From contig JAERMQ010000014.1 of NCBI GenBank assembly GCA_016844745.1, forward strand, positions 1-64,000: 64,000 nucleotides of DNA, read 5' to 3'. Origin of the DNA: Ignavibacteria bacterium. GTDB taxonomy: Bacteria; Bacteroidota; Ignavibacteria; Kapaibacteriales; UBA2268. This document shows, piece by piece, positions 26,082 to 34,189 of the stretch; position 1 is the first letter of the stretch; the number at the start of each line of letters is the position of its first letter. Below the pieces are notes generated by a model. That model had not been told where the DNA came from and made no database searches. It saw nothing but the letters and a program-made list of their open reading frames with translations. A program made the translations under genes and the position numbers.

Positions 26082-26849
26082 CTAATAGTACGTGTATTCG
26101 TATTTTATTTTCTTAAGAATTTTGCCGGATATATCGAAAATACTTTCGTATAAAATAAATCCATAAGTATTATAACTGTACGTTGATATAGTCTGAATGG
26201 AGCCACTCGAATTGAAAGTAAAGACTTTAATAGATGTCAGTTTATCATTAGTATAAGTAAGGCTATCACGCACAGAATATTTGCCGTCGGGTTCCAGGTT
26301 TGTAATTCTCTCATTCAGGTAGCCATTATTGTTATAAACATAAGAGTATTTTGTTTCGCTCTTAACATTTTCACTGTAATTAATAATGGTTTCTTTAACT
26401 ACATTGCCTTTATTATCATAATCGAAAACCTTGCAGGTTAGGGTATCGCCTTTTGATGAAGTTTTTGTTTCTTTTTCAACTTTTCCGTTATTGTTTAATA
26501 TGTGGGTTAATTTATATGAGGAATCAACTTGTCCGGCAGAACCAAAAAAAGTTACCGCCTCGAATTTAGCATTATTATCATAAGAAAAGTCTGATTGTGA
26601 TTTTAAAATCCCGTCATTGGAATAATTTTCCGAATGTAATAGTTTTCCGGTTTTATCATATTCTTTAAAATTGATTTTTGTCAGTTTATTTTGTGTAAGT
26701 GTATCAACATACCATTGAGCGACAGTCCTTATCTTTGGAACCTGAAAGTCGGAACTAAGTGGTGAATTTTGCATGCCACAGCTATTAATCAATACTATTA
26801 AGATTGTATTAATTAAAATTGCTGCTATATTTACCTTTTTAACTTTCAT
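26082..26849 (-). CDS. Putative lipoprotein with YD/RHS-like sequence repeats
   Basis: The 255-residue protein begins with a lipoprotein signal ending INSC (Cys24). The rest is a run of short beta-hairpin units of the form YDNNGKVEKETKT, YDNKGNVVKETI, YNNNGYLNERIT, YTNDKLTSIKVF, YNTYGFILYESI, resembling the YD (RHS-type) repeats of cell-surface proteins. It is far too short for a toxin-delivering RHS protein. It is likely exposed at the outer membrane or in the periplasm. Its stop codon directly touches the low-complexity tract. Function unknown; it belongs, by direction, with the envelope genes downstream of the ECF sigma factor. Confidence 0.68.
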   Translation of the reverse strand: MKVKKVNIAAILINTILIVLINSCGMQNSPLSSDFQVPKIRTVAQWYVDTLTQNKLTKINFKEYDKTGKLLHSENYSNDGILKSQSDFSYDNNAKFEAVTFFGSAGQVDSSYKLTHILNNNGKVEKETKTSSKGDTLTCKVFDYDNKGNVVKETIINYSENVKSETKYSYVYNNNGYLNERITNLEPDGKYSVRDSLTYTNDKLTSIKVFTFNSSGSIQTISTYSYNTYGFILYESIFDISGKILKKIKYEYTYY

Positions 26850-26947
26850 TTCTCAAATTCTGTTACCAAAAACTTATAAACTTATTGATTTATTTTTAAA
26901 TAAAAAAATTTATTATTGTTGAGTCCAATCGAAATAATCAAAAATTG

Positions 26948-26972
26948 AATTCCAAAGTACAACTTTGGAATT
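26948..26972 (-). terminator. Candidate terminator after the 209-residue lipoprotein gene
   Basis: AATTCCAAAGT and ACTTTGGAATT form perfect 11-bp arms around ACA, about 80 nt past the stop of the gene at 27053; on the minus strand a TTTTT run follows after three bases. Confidence 0.45.
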
Positions 26973-27052
26973 AGTAAGTCCTTGATATATCTCATTCCAA
27001 AATTCCGATTTTTGAAATGTAATTTTCATATTATATGCTTTTTAGAGTTGAC

Positions 27053-27682
27053 TCATTGTTTATAATTAAAAAGTTCCCAGGTTATTTTTATTTTTTCTAA
27101 TTTATTATTTTTTTTGATATTGAACAAGTTCTCATATTTTATAATACCGAAAAGGACGGATATGTAATAATTCTCCTCGTTGAAGGAACTATTTAATTGA
27201 TTTTTAAAAGAATACTTAATACAAACATATTTACCGCGGGGTACTTCAATAGAATTATTCAAGCCATTGACATCGACTAATATCGAATCATAAATCTTAT
27301 AGCTCGCTCCATCTTCAACTGGATATTTAAAGTATAAAGCAGGAGAAGATGAGCCAAGAGAAGATTGTTGAAAAACCCTGATACCATCATTTTGATTATT
27401 ATAAAAGCAGTAAGTCCCCCTTTCGGTAAATGAAGGCATGCCATACCACCACACACCGTTTATGCTGGTATCCTTATCAATTATCATAGTAAATAAAGAA
27501 CCGGAATCGGAAATGTCATCATAAGCTATTTTTTTACCGGTAGAATCCGTTGCTTCGACTGTATAGGTCCAGGATTTCCCCAATTCCATCGGGAAGAACT
27601 GTTCAGGTTCATTATCTATAATTACATCGGAAGAACATGCAAAAGTTAAAATAAATATAATTATGGAAATTCGCATTAGCAT
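27053..27682 (-). CDS. Hypothetical lipoprotein, 209 residues
   Basis: It opens with a short hydrophobic segment ending TFAC-SS, a plausible lipobox (Cys at about position 16). The mature part begins PEQFFPMELGKSWTYTV, resembling the start of the 272-residue lipoprotein two genes upstream (NNYFPLTMDNYWIYQTS). This motif, in which a secreted lipoprotein opens with FPL/FPM...W.Y, is common among hypothetical proteins of Bacteroidota and Chlorobiota. The rest looks beta-rich. Only 6 nt separate it from the preceding gene, so they share an operon. Start may be 27682 or 27676; no clear Shine-Dalgarno. Confidence 0.65.
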   Translation of the reverse strand: MLMRISIIIFILTFACSSDVIIDNEPEQFFPMELGKSWTYTVEATDSTGKKIAYDDISDSGSLFTMIIDKDTSINGVWWYGMPSFTERGTYCFYNNQNDGIRVFQQSSLGSSSPALYFKYPVEDGASYKIYDSILVDVNGLNNSIEVPRGKYVCIKYSFKNQLNSSFNEENYYISVLFGIIKYENLFNIKKNNKLEKIKITWELFNYKQ

Positions 27683-27688
27683 ATCACA

Positions 27689-28726
27689 TTAAAAGAATGA
27701 GCCGCCCGAGCCGAAATATATTTCCAGGTTTAATACCAAACCATGTGGAAAGGATTTATCAGGCTTTTTTTGAGGATTCTCGTTGTAATATCCACCGGTA
27801 TATCCTTTCATATTATGAATACCAAAGAAGTATTTTGCATGAATCCTGAGGGATACAGATGAAGTTCTTCCAAAAATATAACCACCACCAAGAATTAGCA
27901 TTAATCCATCCCCGGTATAATCCGGGTCTGAAAATACCGAGTTATTCTCCGAACTATCATAAGATGTATGCCCTAAACCTAATCCTCCACCAATAAAAAA
28001 TGAATTAGCGAGAGATTCCAATGGTTTATATGCTTCAATGCTAATGTTTGTCATATATGAATTCCCTGTAAAATACATTTGCCCGTGAATTTCAAACAAT
28101 AGGGTTCGGGCATCATATAACCAAAAAATACCTCCGCCTGCAGAAAATGGGTCTTCGGTAAAGGCATCCGACATGAAAACCGTACCACCCAATGCCATAC
28201 CAAAAGAATTAATGGATTTCATTTGTTTTAGCTGGCGGGATTCATAATCGGTAACGCTATAAATATCACCATCAGCGCCAGCCTTTTTTTCGGTACCAAT
28301 CTGACGTGCAATTTTTTGCAAAATTGGGTCCATATCATCCGGGGATGAAGCTTTCAATCTGTCTTTCCATCTTTGAGATGCATCGCTTGTATTGTATAAC
28401 GTTATAGAAATAATAACGGTTTCGCCCATACGATTCAAATCGCCTACCAGGAAATACGGGCAATCGGCGGCTTTGGCTAATTCCTGTATTTGATTGATTG
28501 GAAGCTGGCTCAAAGTTGAATCGTTTTTTTGAGACATTACGATAGTAAATGAGCCTTGTTCATCTACGTAGTTTTTTAATAATTTGGATGTGGAATAACG
28601 ATAATCCGAATGTACATTAATGAGTTCGAATTGTGGAAAGTAAACTTTCTCTGCAGCCAGGATAACAGAACCTGAAGTGACTAATAATCCGAGCAGGAGT
28701 ATCCCAAGGTTAATTGTTCTTTTCAT
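27689..28726 (-). CDS. Secreted protein with TolB/CsgG-like N-terminal part and outer-membrane beta-barrel-like C-terminal part
   Basis: This 345-residue protein has a signal peptide (residues 1-25, ending ILAAE). Residues about 28-145 contain FTIVMSQKN...IQELAKAADCPYFLVGDLNRMGETVIISITLYN, the pattern of TolB-N/FlgO-like domains that bind other envelope components. Residues about 170-345 are amphipathic beta strands rich in Gly and aromatics (GMALGGTVFMSD, SFFIGGGLGLGH, LMLILGGGYIFG) and the chain ends in Phe, as outer-membrane barrels often do. Function unknown; likely a periplasm-facing sensor or an envelope structural protein made with the sigma/anti-sigma pair upstream. Confidence 0.6.
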   Translation of the reverse strand: MKRTINLGILLLGLLVTSGSVILAAEKVYFPQFELINVHSDYRYSTSKLLKNYVDEQGSFTIVMSQKNDSTLSQLPINQIQELAKAADCPYFLVGDLNRMGETVIISITLYNTSDASQRWKDRLKASSPDDMDPILQKIARQIGTEKKAGADGDIYSVTDYESRQLKQMKSINSFGMALGGTVFMSDAFTEDPFSAGGGIFWLYDARTLLFEIHGQMYFTGNSYMTNISIEAYKPLESLANSFFIGGGLGLGHTSYDSSENNSVFSDPDYTGDGLMLILGGGYIFGRTSSVSLRIHAKYFFGIHNMKGYTGGYYNENPQKKPDKSFPHGLVLNLEIYFGSGGSFF

Positions 28727-28875
28727 AAAATTATTTGAATGAGTGAATAAATTTTTAATTATATCAAAAATGTTTGCACCTCTTTAAAGATAATGATAAG
28801 TTCAATGTACGGAATTTTTGATTTCCCTCAATTAATTCAAATACATTTATTTAAAGAACAAATATAATAAATTTT

Positions 28876-29694
28876 TTAATTAATTCTACACCTCAATAAT
28901 TTTCTAATATAATTATGAGGTTGATTATGTTCATCGATGATAGTGCCTGATGCTTGGGTTAATCCGATATTTCTTTCAAAAGTAACTTCGAAATTCAATT
29001 CCTGCCTGATAATAGTCTGGTCATTCAAATATCTTAAACTTCTGTCTTTATAAAAAGTCACGTAATCAGGTGCAATGAGTTTGTAAAGCCATTTAATTGA
29101 AAAATTATAAGTAAATATTGTTGTAATACCTGCATTATCGTAAGTATGAGGGTTTGAACTTTTTACGGTTTCATTTGAATTATTGCCCGATACACTAAGT
29201 TCATTTTTCACTTTAGCGTTACTATTTAACCAATTTCCAATTGAATCTAAATAAGGTATCACTTCTCCGGATGTAGAATCAATAACCGACCAGTTATTTT
29301 TAAAATTTGCTAACATTCGCCAGGCAGGTTTCAAACTATTAGTAAAATTATTTGGAATTGTATCGATAAAAGGTTCCATTAGTTTAGAATATAATAAGAT
29401 TTTACTGTTATCAAACAGGAAGTATGCCAAAAGATATAGGCTGCCATTGCGGTAAACGGTTATTTCAGTAGCCTTTTTCCCATCGATAATTTTATTTCCG
29501 GTTACTACCAAAGAATCAATAGAGGTTTTAGAATCCAATGATGTTTGGTAAATCCAGTAATTATCCATTGTTAATGGAAAATAATTGTTCGGTTCGGTTG
29601 AAACATCAGCAGGAGCAAGATTCATCGGGCTTTCGCAACCGGTGAATAATACAATCAGCAAAGTTACAAGAATTGCTATAATATAAATTTTCAT
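28876..29694 (-). CDS. Hypothetical lipoprotein, 272 residues
   Basis: The lipoprotein signal MKIYIIAILVTLLIVLFTGC ends in a good lipobox (LFTGC). I chose the ATG at 29694, with GAGGG about 5 nt before it, rather than an upstream in-frame start at 29709. The mature protein begins with a region like that of the 209-residue lipoprotein (NNYFPLTMDNYWIYQTS) and is otherwise unknown, with many Asn/Ser and no other Cys except one near the end (RKLLRCRIN). It follows the anti-sigma-like gene closely. Confidence 0.65.
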   Translation of the reverse strand: MKIYIIAILVTLLIVLFTGCESPMNLAPADVSTEPNNYFPLTMDNYWIYQTSLDSKTSIDSLVVTGNKIIDGKKATEITVYRNGSLYLLAYFLFDNSKILLYSKLMEPFIDTIPNNFTNSLKPAWRMLANFKNNWSVIDSTSGEVIPYLDSIGNWLNSNAKVKNELSVSGNNSNETVKSSNPHTYDNAGITTIFTYNFSIKWLYKLIAPDYVTFYKDRSLRYLNDQTIIRQELNFEVTFERNIGLTQASGTIIDEHNQPHNYIRKLLRCRIN

Positions 29695-29728
29695 TTTACC
29701 CTCATACAATCAGTTTAATCTATAAAAA

Positions 29729-30961
29729 TTAATAATAAAAAGCAATACCGTAATTAAGTCCGATTTTCGGTGAATTGAAAATCTGCTTCTGGTATTGATA
29801 TGTTAAATTATGAAATTCGATGCCAAGCAATAATTTTATATCTTTATAAGGTGAATAGGAAATACCTGTCATTGCCCTTGTTACTAATCCGACAACATTT
29901 CCCCCAATTGATAATTGTCCGAATGGCCTGATTGTACTGCCTTCATTCAATTGAAATCTAACTGAAGCCGAATATGTCCTGAAATTAGGTTGCTGTTGAT
30001 AAATATTATTCAAACCCAAATCATCAACGCCTTTGTAAACCTGGAAAAAAGTTTCCTGGCGTATATCAAGTCCGAAAGAAAATTTTTCAGAAAGATTGTA
30101 GAATACCGCTAATCCCGTATTGTTGAATTTTGCATATTCATCGGGTGCAATAGTCGCAGCAGGTAAATTCCAAACAGTTTGATTCCGTACTTCAAGAGTA
30201 ATTCCAAATGATTTATCGGATGCTACCGTATTTTTAGAAATAATTTCAGGAGAATGTTGGTAATTATTAATTTGAGCTATTTCAGAACGGTGATTGCTCA
30301 ATTGTTCCATTGTCAATTTATTACTTACATTAACAGGTGATTTTAACAATTCAATTTCTTTTGCATCAGCTACCTCATTTGAAAATTCTTCTTTTATTTG
30401 ACCTGTCTGAATATGAACCATATTTTTCAAAGGAGCATTATTTTTTAATTCTTCATTAACAATACCAACAACTGCTTCATTGGTTTTGTTAATTGAATTA
30501 TCATTTTTTATTACAGATTTTTGTTCGGGTATATCACGAGGGGTATTTTCCATACTCTGAAGAATACCCTTTTCGTTTAAATTCGGATTGTAACCCTGTC
30601 TTGGAAAAATTGCAAAGTTGAGCGCTGTAACAATAATTGCTGTGGCAAGGCTCGACATGACAGCCAATCCGTATTTACCAAAGAGTCTGCTCTTCATCGG
30701 TGATTTGGAATTAGCCTGGATTGGATTAAAGGGTAATGATACCGGCATACCAATTCCCAAAGTCGAGAAAATAGACGCAGTCGATGCAATTGACGGGTCA
30801 AAATAACGGGAATTGCTCATTACGGAATTTTTTATAGCTAATAATTGACGAAATTTGCCTCTCAATTCTTCATTTGCCGATAGTTCGAGAAACAAACTTT
30901 CTTCATTTTCCGGAGCAATTTCACCGTTAGAAAAGTCGTTTAATATTTGGTTGTAATCCAT
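29729..30961 (-). CDS. Anti-sigma-like membrane protein with C-terminal outer-membrane beta-barrel-like domain
   Basis: A 410-residue protein of unusual build. Residues 1-60 (YNQILNDFSNGEIAPENEESLFLELSANEELRGKFRQL) are like the cytoplasmic part of anti-sigma factors and zinc-finger-less receptors; a single membrane segment follows at about residues 98-118 (GLAVMSSLATAIIVTALNFAIF). A polar linker of about 130 residues leads to a domain of about 150 residues built of alternating amphipathic strands (ITLEVRNQTVWNLPAA, GLAVFYNLSEKFSFGLDIR, ASVRFQLNEGSTIRPFGQLSIGG) ending ...GIAFYY, like small outer-membrane barrels. It lies 42 nt after the ECF sigma gene, the standard place for the cognate anti-sigma factor. 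How one chain could span both membranes is unclear. Confidence 0.68.
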   Translation of the reverse strand: MDYNQILNDFSNGEIAPENEESLFLELSANEELRGKFRQLLAIKNSVMSNSRYFDPSIASTASIFSTLGIGMPVSLPFNPIQANSKSPMKSRLFGKYGLAVMSSLATAIIVTALNFAIFPRQGYNPNLNEKGILQSMENTPRDIPEQKSVIKNDNSINKTNEAVVGIVNEELKNNAPLKNMVHIQTGQIKEEFSNEVADAKEIELLKSPVNVSNKLTMEQLSNHRSEIAQINNYQHSPEIISKNTVASDKSFGITLEVRNQTVWNLPAATIAPDEYAKFNNTGLAVFYNLSEKFSFGLDIRQETFFQVYKGVDDLGLNNIYQQQPNFRTYSASVRFQLNEGSTIRPFGQLSIGGNVVGLVTRAMTGISYSPYKDIKLLLGIEFHNLTYQYQKQIFNSPKIGLNYGIAFYY

Positions 30962-31003
30962 TTGGGTAATCCCTTTATATCATTTTATTATTTAATTTCA
31001 TAA

Positions 31004-31564
31004 TTATTTACATAGGTCCTTGACGTAAGGTTCCAATATACTCATCATCTTATCCCTTGCACGGTCAACACGTGATTTGGCATTGGAAAGCGTTATCCCG
31101 CAAATTTCTGCAATTTCCTGGTATGGCAAACAGTCCAATTCCCGCAGGATGTATGCTTCGCGATATTTGTCATCCAATAAATCAAGCGATGTTAGAATCA
31201 GTTTGAATAGTTCGTTTTTGTCGTAATCCCGTGAATAGTCGGAAATAATATCATGTCCGTCGAATGGAACAGTCATGTGCTTCCTGTTGAAGTAATTCAT
31301 GCAAAGATTCCGGGCAATAGTATAAATCAGTCCTCCGAGATTCCCTGCATGAGTTCTGCCGCTAACACTATTATAAAATTTGACAAAAGTTTCCTGGAAA
31401 ATATCCTGTGCATCGTCACGGTCGGCAATCATTCCAATGCAGTACGTATTAATCCTACGTGCATACCGGTTATAAATTTCGGTAAAAGCAGCGTCTGCCT
31501 TGGGCTTTGAGCCTTGCATCATTTCCAGCAATCCCTGGTCGGTATATGTTTCAAGCTTTTGCAT
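31004..31564 (-). CDS. ECF-type RNA polymerase sigma factor
   Basis: A 186-residue sigma-70 family protein of group 4. The sigma-2 region is IYNRYARRINTYCIGMIADRDDAQDIFQETFVKFY (DAQDIFQETF is the family hallmark), with the GLIYTIARNLCMNYFNRK promoter-melting segment. Sigma-4 is LDDKYREAYILRELDCLPYQEIAEICGITLSNAKSRVDRARDKM with a helix-turn-helix. A linker holds GHDIISDYSRDYD. It likely responds to an envelope signal through the downstream anti-sigma-like protein and may drive the lipoprotein/barrel genes that follow. No self-promoter could be assigned. Confidence 0.92.
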   Translation of the reverse strand: MQKLETYTDQGLLEMMQGSKPKADAAFTEIYNRYARRINTYCIGMIADRDDAQDIFQETFVKFYNSVSGRTHAGNLGGLIYTIARNLCMNYFNRKHMTVPFDGHDIISDYSRDYDKNELFKLILTSLDLLDDKYREAYILRELDCLPYQEIAEICGITLSNAKSRVDRARDKMMSILEPYVKDLCK

Positions 31565-31648
31565 TATTATATAATTATCTCTTCGTCAATTATATAAACA
31601 AGTAAGACAGGAAAAAGATGCAAATTATTTTGGTGAAGTATGAATTTA

Positions 31649-31903
31649 CTACTTATACTTTAATTTCAGGTAGATTATCATCAGGTTAAATAAGAAAGCA
31701 ACGATATTGGCGATAATTATTGGTAACTCTCCCAATAGGATTCCGTATAAAAGCCACATAAGTATTCCCGCTGAAAAGATAATATACATAACCAAAGAAA
31801 TATCTTTCGTACTGCGGGTTTTCCATGCTCTCAGGAATTGAGGCAGAAATGAAAATGTAGTGAGGGCGCCTGCTAACAAGCCTATTATTGTCGTATAATT
31901 CAT
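31649..31903 (-). CDS. SemiSWEET-family sugar transporter
   Basis: This 84-residue protein has three predicted membrane helices (residues about 4-22, 36-58, 62-80), the size of a SemiSWEET half-transporter. The conserved TFSFLPQFLRAWKTRSTKDISLVMY stretch contains the PQ-loop motif (LPQ) and a following KTKS-like basic region. Known relatives dimerise in the inner membrane and carry mono- or disaccharides by facilitated diffusion. It lies between unrelated genes and looks like a single transcription unit. Confidence 0.88.
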   Translation of the reverse strand: MNYTTIIGLLAGALTTFSFLPQFLRAWKTRSTKDISLVMYIIFSAGILMWLLYGILLGELPIIIANIVAFLFNLMIIYLKLKYK

Positions 31904-31973
31904 TTAATTAAATTTATGTTTTTTATTCATGGTATTTCTGATATTATTGTTAGGTCAAAAATAAATTCAAACA

Positions 31974-32061
31974 TAGAAAAACCCCCTAACCCCCGGTTAT
32001 AGAAGTAGAACATAGAAGTAGAAAATTCCCTCTTTTTCAAAGGGGTTAGGGGGTTTTTCTT
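31974..32061. repeat. Family B palindrome, copy B2
   Basis: Arms AGAAAAACCCCCTAACCCCC and AGGGGTTAGGGGGTTTTTCTT; the middle has a direct duplication AGAAGTAGAACATAGAAGTAGAA not present in other copies. Confidence 0.82.
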
Positions 32062-32079
32062 GAATAGTCATTCTTTTTA

Positions 32080-32535
32080 TTATTTAAAAGGCTTTAGCGA
32101 AGCAAAATCTTTTCCTATGATTATGCTCGTTCGCAGGAATAAAGCCGAATCAATTTTAGTTGTTACCAATGTATCACCAATACCCAAAGCATAAGCTACC
32201 TTCAAAGCAGAATTAACATCGCCTACTTTATCAATTATTATAGAATTTTCCGATGATTCCGGATAGTTGCCGATTTCCACAACATCGAATCCCCTGGCTC
32301 GCAGGAAATTCCTTACTCTTGCTGCCAAACCCTGTACACCCGAAGCATTCAAAACATTGACCTGAATTACTTCTTCCACGGTATTTTTCTGGATGTTATC
32401 GTCTAAATTCGGGTCAACGGGTGGAGATATAACCGTCCGGAATAAAAACGATGATAGCATCAGCACTACTGTTACAGATAATCCTGCCAACAAAATCGAG
32501 ACGAACAAATTCTTTCTTTTTAACGTTTCTTCCAT
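32080..32535 (-). CDS. LytR_C domain protein with an N-terminal membrane anchor
   Basis: A 151-residue protein with one membrane helix (residues about 11-33) and a periplasmic LytR/CpsA/Psr C-terminal-like domain: VIQVNVLNASGVQGLAARVRNFLRARGFDVVEIGN and later NSALKVAYALGIG. In full-length LCP enzymes this small domain follows a phosphotransferase, which is missing here; stand-alone copies are known but of unclear role. Possibly linked to cell-wall or surface-polymer attachment. The next gene downstream in the same direction is SemiSWEET, beyond a family B palindrome. Confidence 0.75.
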   Translation of the reverse strand: MEETLKRKNLFVSILLAGLSVTVVLMLSSFLFRTVISPPVDPNLDDNIQKNTVEEVIQVNVLNASGVQGLAARVRNFLRARGFDVVEIGNYPESSENSIIIDKVGDVNSALKVAYALGIGDTLVTTKIDSALFLRTSIIIGKDFASLKPFK

Positions 32536-32608
32536 AGCTTTTCTATTAAATTTTTACTAATTGAATTTTAGCAAGAATTGTGCCATGGGGTAGGTTCCTG
32601 ATAAGAAT

Positions 32609-32959
32609 TTATTTCCTCGAACTGAATTTATCACTTTCTTCCCGAAAAATGAAATTGAATGAAGTTAGCGAGCCATAGCAGCGGGTTATATAACCCTGGA
32701 GCTTAAGCTTTTCGCCTTCCGATAAGCTTTCTGAGGAGTTTATATTTTGTTCTAGTACCCGGAGGTTATCCCGAATCATAACAATTTTGTGCATCAAAGT
32801 ATCAATCGGCAATTCATGGTCTTTCGATGAGCTGTCGCGGGGAATAAAAAATATGGAACCACCCTCCCACTTTGGGGCTAATTCGGCGGAATGACGCTTA
32901 TCCATTTCATCTAAGAGCGCCATTGCTAATTTTTTAATATCTTCTTTTTCCATATCCAT
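32609..32959 (-). CDS. Hypothetical protein, 116 residues
   Basis: I do not recognise it. The sequence is soluble and helical, with an acidic N-terminus (MEKEDIKKLAMALLDEMDKRH), a central loop KWEGGSIFFIPRDSSSKDHELPID, then two helices with the heptad look of a coiled coil (IDTLMHKIVMIRDNLRVLEQNIN and EKLKLQGYITRCYGSLTSFNFIF). GAG precedes the ATG by about 9 nt. It lies 73 nt before the LytR_C gene and probably shares its transcript. Confidence 0.6.
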   Translation of the reverse strand: MDMEKEDIKKLAMALLDEMDKRHSAELAPKWEGGSIFFIPRDSSSKDHELPIDTLMHKIVMIRDNLRVLEQNINSSESLSEGEKLKLQGYITRCYGSLTSFNFIFREESDKFSSRK

Positions 32960-33026
32960 TGTAAATCACTCAATGAAATTCAACATATTTATTTTTTAAT
33001 TTTGGGAGGTTCTAATGTCAAAGAAA

Positions 33027-33923
33027 TTATTTTTTCAAATTATAATTTCTATACTCGAAAAGCCTCATCCCCGTTAACTTTTCGAAAAAATAGAATAATT
33101 TATTCAGCCAATTCATATTTTTCATTTTGATATCGAAATTAAATTCCCAATTTTGATTTTCTACTCTTTTCTGCATTACTGAAGGATGAGTACCTTCAAA
33201 TAATTTTATTGAATCTATACCAGAATAATCATACTTTTCCGAAGGAGTTACTTTTGTTTTAAGCCACTCGTCAGGATGCCAGAATCTATGAAATGACCTC
33301 TGTTTCTGCTGCTGTTTATCCGGGCTCTTCACCCATCCATAATGGTAGATACATGCATCGATCAGCTTAACATTCAATTTCCTCCCGTTTTTCCTGAAGC
33401 CCTGAGCATCGCCCCATGAACGAATTTCTTTATCGTTCTTAATTATTCTTATTTCCCGTCTGTACCACTTACGGGAATCACAAACATAATTATATGAACC
33501 GTAAAAATGTTCGTATTTCAGCAACAATCCTTCAATCAGCTTATCATCAACATTCCGAATCATCTGCTTTCGAATTTCATCTAAATATTTCTCGTGGACA
33601 ACCTCATCTGCCTGAATGTAAAATGCCCAATCATATTCATCAGGAATTGCATCGAGGGCTTTATTTGTTTCTACTGCAAGCACCCGCCCGCCTTCCCTAA
33701 GATTATCATCCCAAACGGTTTCCATGATAATAATTTTCTTTGAATCAATAGATTTTATCATTTCAAGCGTTCGGTCGCTGCTGTTGCCAACCGATACAAT
33801 AAAACAATCGCAAACCGGCAGGATGGATTTGATTGATTCAACCACCGGATAATCGAATTTTTCAGCATTTCGAACAATCGTAAACCCGCAAACTTTGATG
33901 TCTTTATTTTTTATTTCGGTCAT
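33027..33923 (-). CDS. Family 2 (GT-A) glycosyltransferase
   Basis: A 298-residue enzyme without signal peptide. The fold start is VCGFTIVRNAEKFDYPVVESIKSI, with CDCFIVSVGNSSDRTLEMIKSI as the nucleotide-binding region. The metal-binding acid motif is the YIQADEVVHEKYL stretch (QADE instead of DxD, as in many relatives). GWVKSP and the later charged tail match surface-sugar glycosyltransferases. It stands alone between a hypothetical gene and a family B palindrome; its acceptor cannot be told. Probably acts on LPS core or an exopolysaccharide. Confidence 0.8.
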   Translation of the reverse strand: MTEIKNKDIKVCGFTIVRNAEKFDYPVVESIKSILPVCDCFIVSVGNSSDRTLEMIKSIDSKKIIIMETVWDDNLREGGRVLAVETNKALDAIPDEYDWAFYIQADEVVHEKYLDEIRKQMIRNVDDKLIEGLLLKYEHFYGSYNYVCDSRKWYRREIRIIKNDKEIRSWGDAQGFRKNGRKLNVKLIDACIYHYGWVKSPDKQQQKQRSFHRFWHPDEWLKTKVTPSEKYDYSGIDSIKLFEGTHPSVMQKRVENQNWEFNFDIKMKNMNWLNKLFYFFEKLTGMRLFEYRNYNLKK

Positions 33924-34031
33924 TTAAAGGCTTGATTCTTATGCTACAAGATTTTCTTTATAAGACTTCTGAAAAATGTCATTCTGAACTCCAAAATAAG
34001 GAATTTAATAAAAATATTCAATGACAAATTC

Positions 34032-34125
34032 AAGAGAAATCCCCCCTACCCCCTTTTTCAAAAGGGGATTAAAGAATTTTTTCTTATCCCCCTTTGAAAA
34101 AGGGGGGTAGGGGGGATTTCTCTTA
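34032..34125. repeat. Family B palindrome, copy B3, with GTCATT-type tail
   Basis: Arms AGAGAAATCCCCCCTACCCCC and GGGGGTAGGGGGGATTTCTCT with inner stems. To the left at about 33977-34003 is the tail GTCATTCTGAACTCCAAAAT AAGG in reverse orientation, as beside B1 and B8. Confidence 0.85.
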
Positions 34126-34189
34126 TTGTTATTTGTTGCATCTATTTAATAAACTATAAGTTCTTCAAAATAAAGGGTAGAAAAATCTG

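Noticed and set aside
25809-26153. Plus-strand ORFs of 92 and 114 residues rich in FHFPLS
   Set aside because: They arise from the CACTTT word tract, which is open in more than one frame; no start signal.
26913-27029. A 38-codon minus-strand ORF (MKITFQKSEFWNEIYQ...)
   Set aside because: Too short, no Shine-Dalgarno, and it contains the AATTCCAAAGT hairpin that is better read as a terminator.
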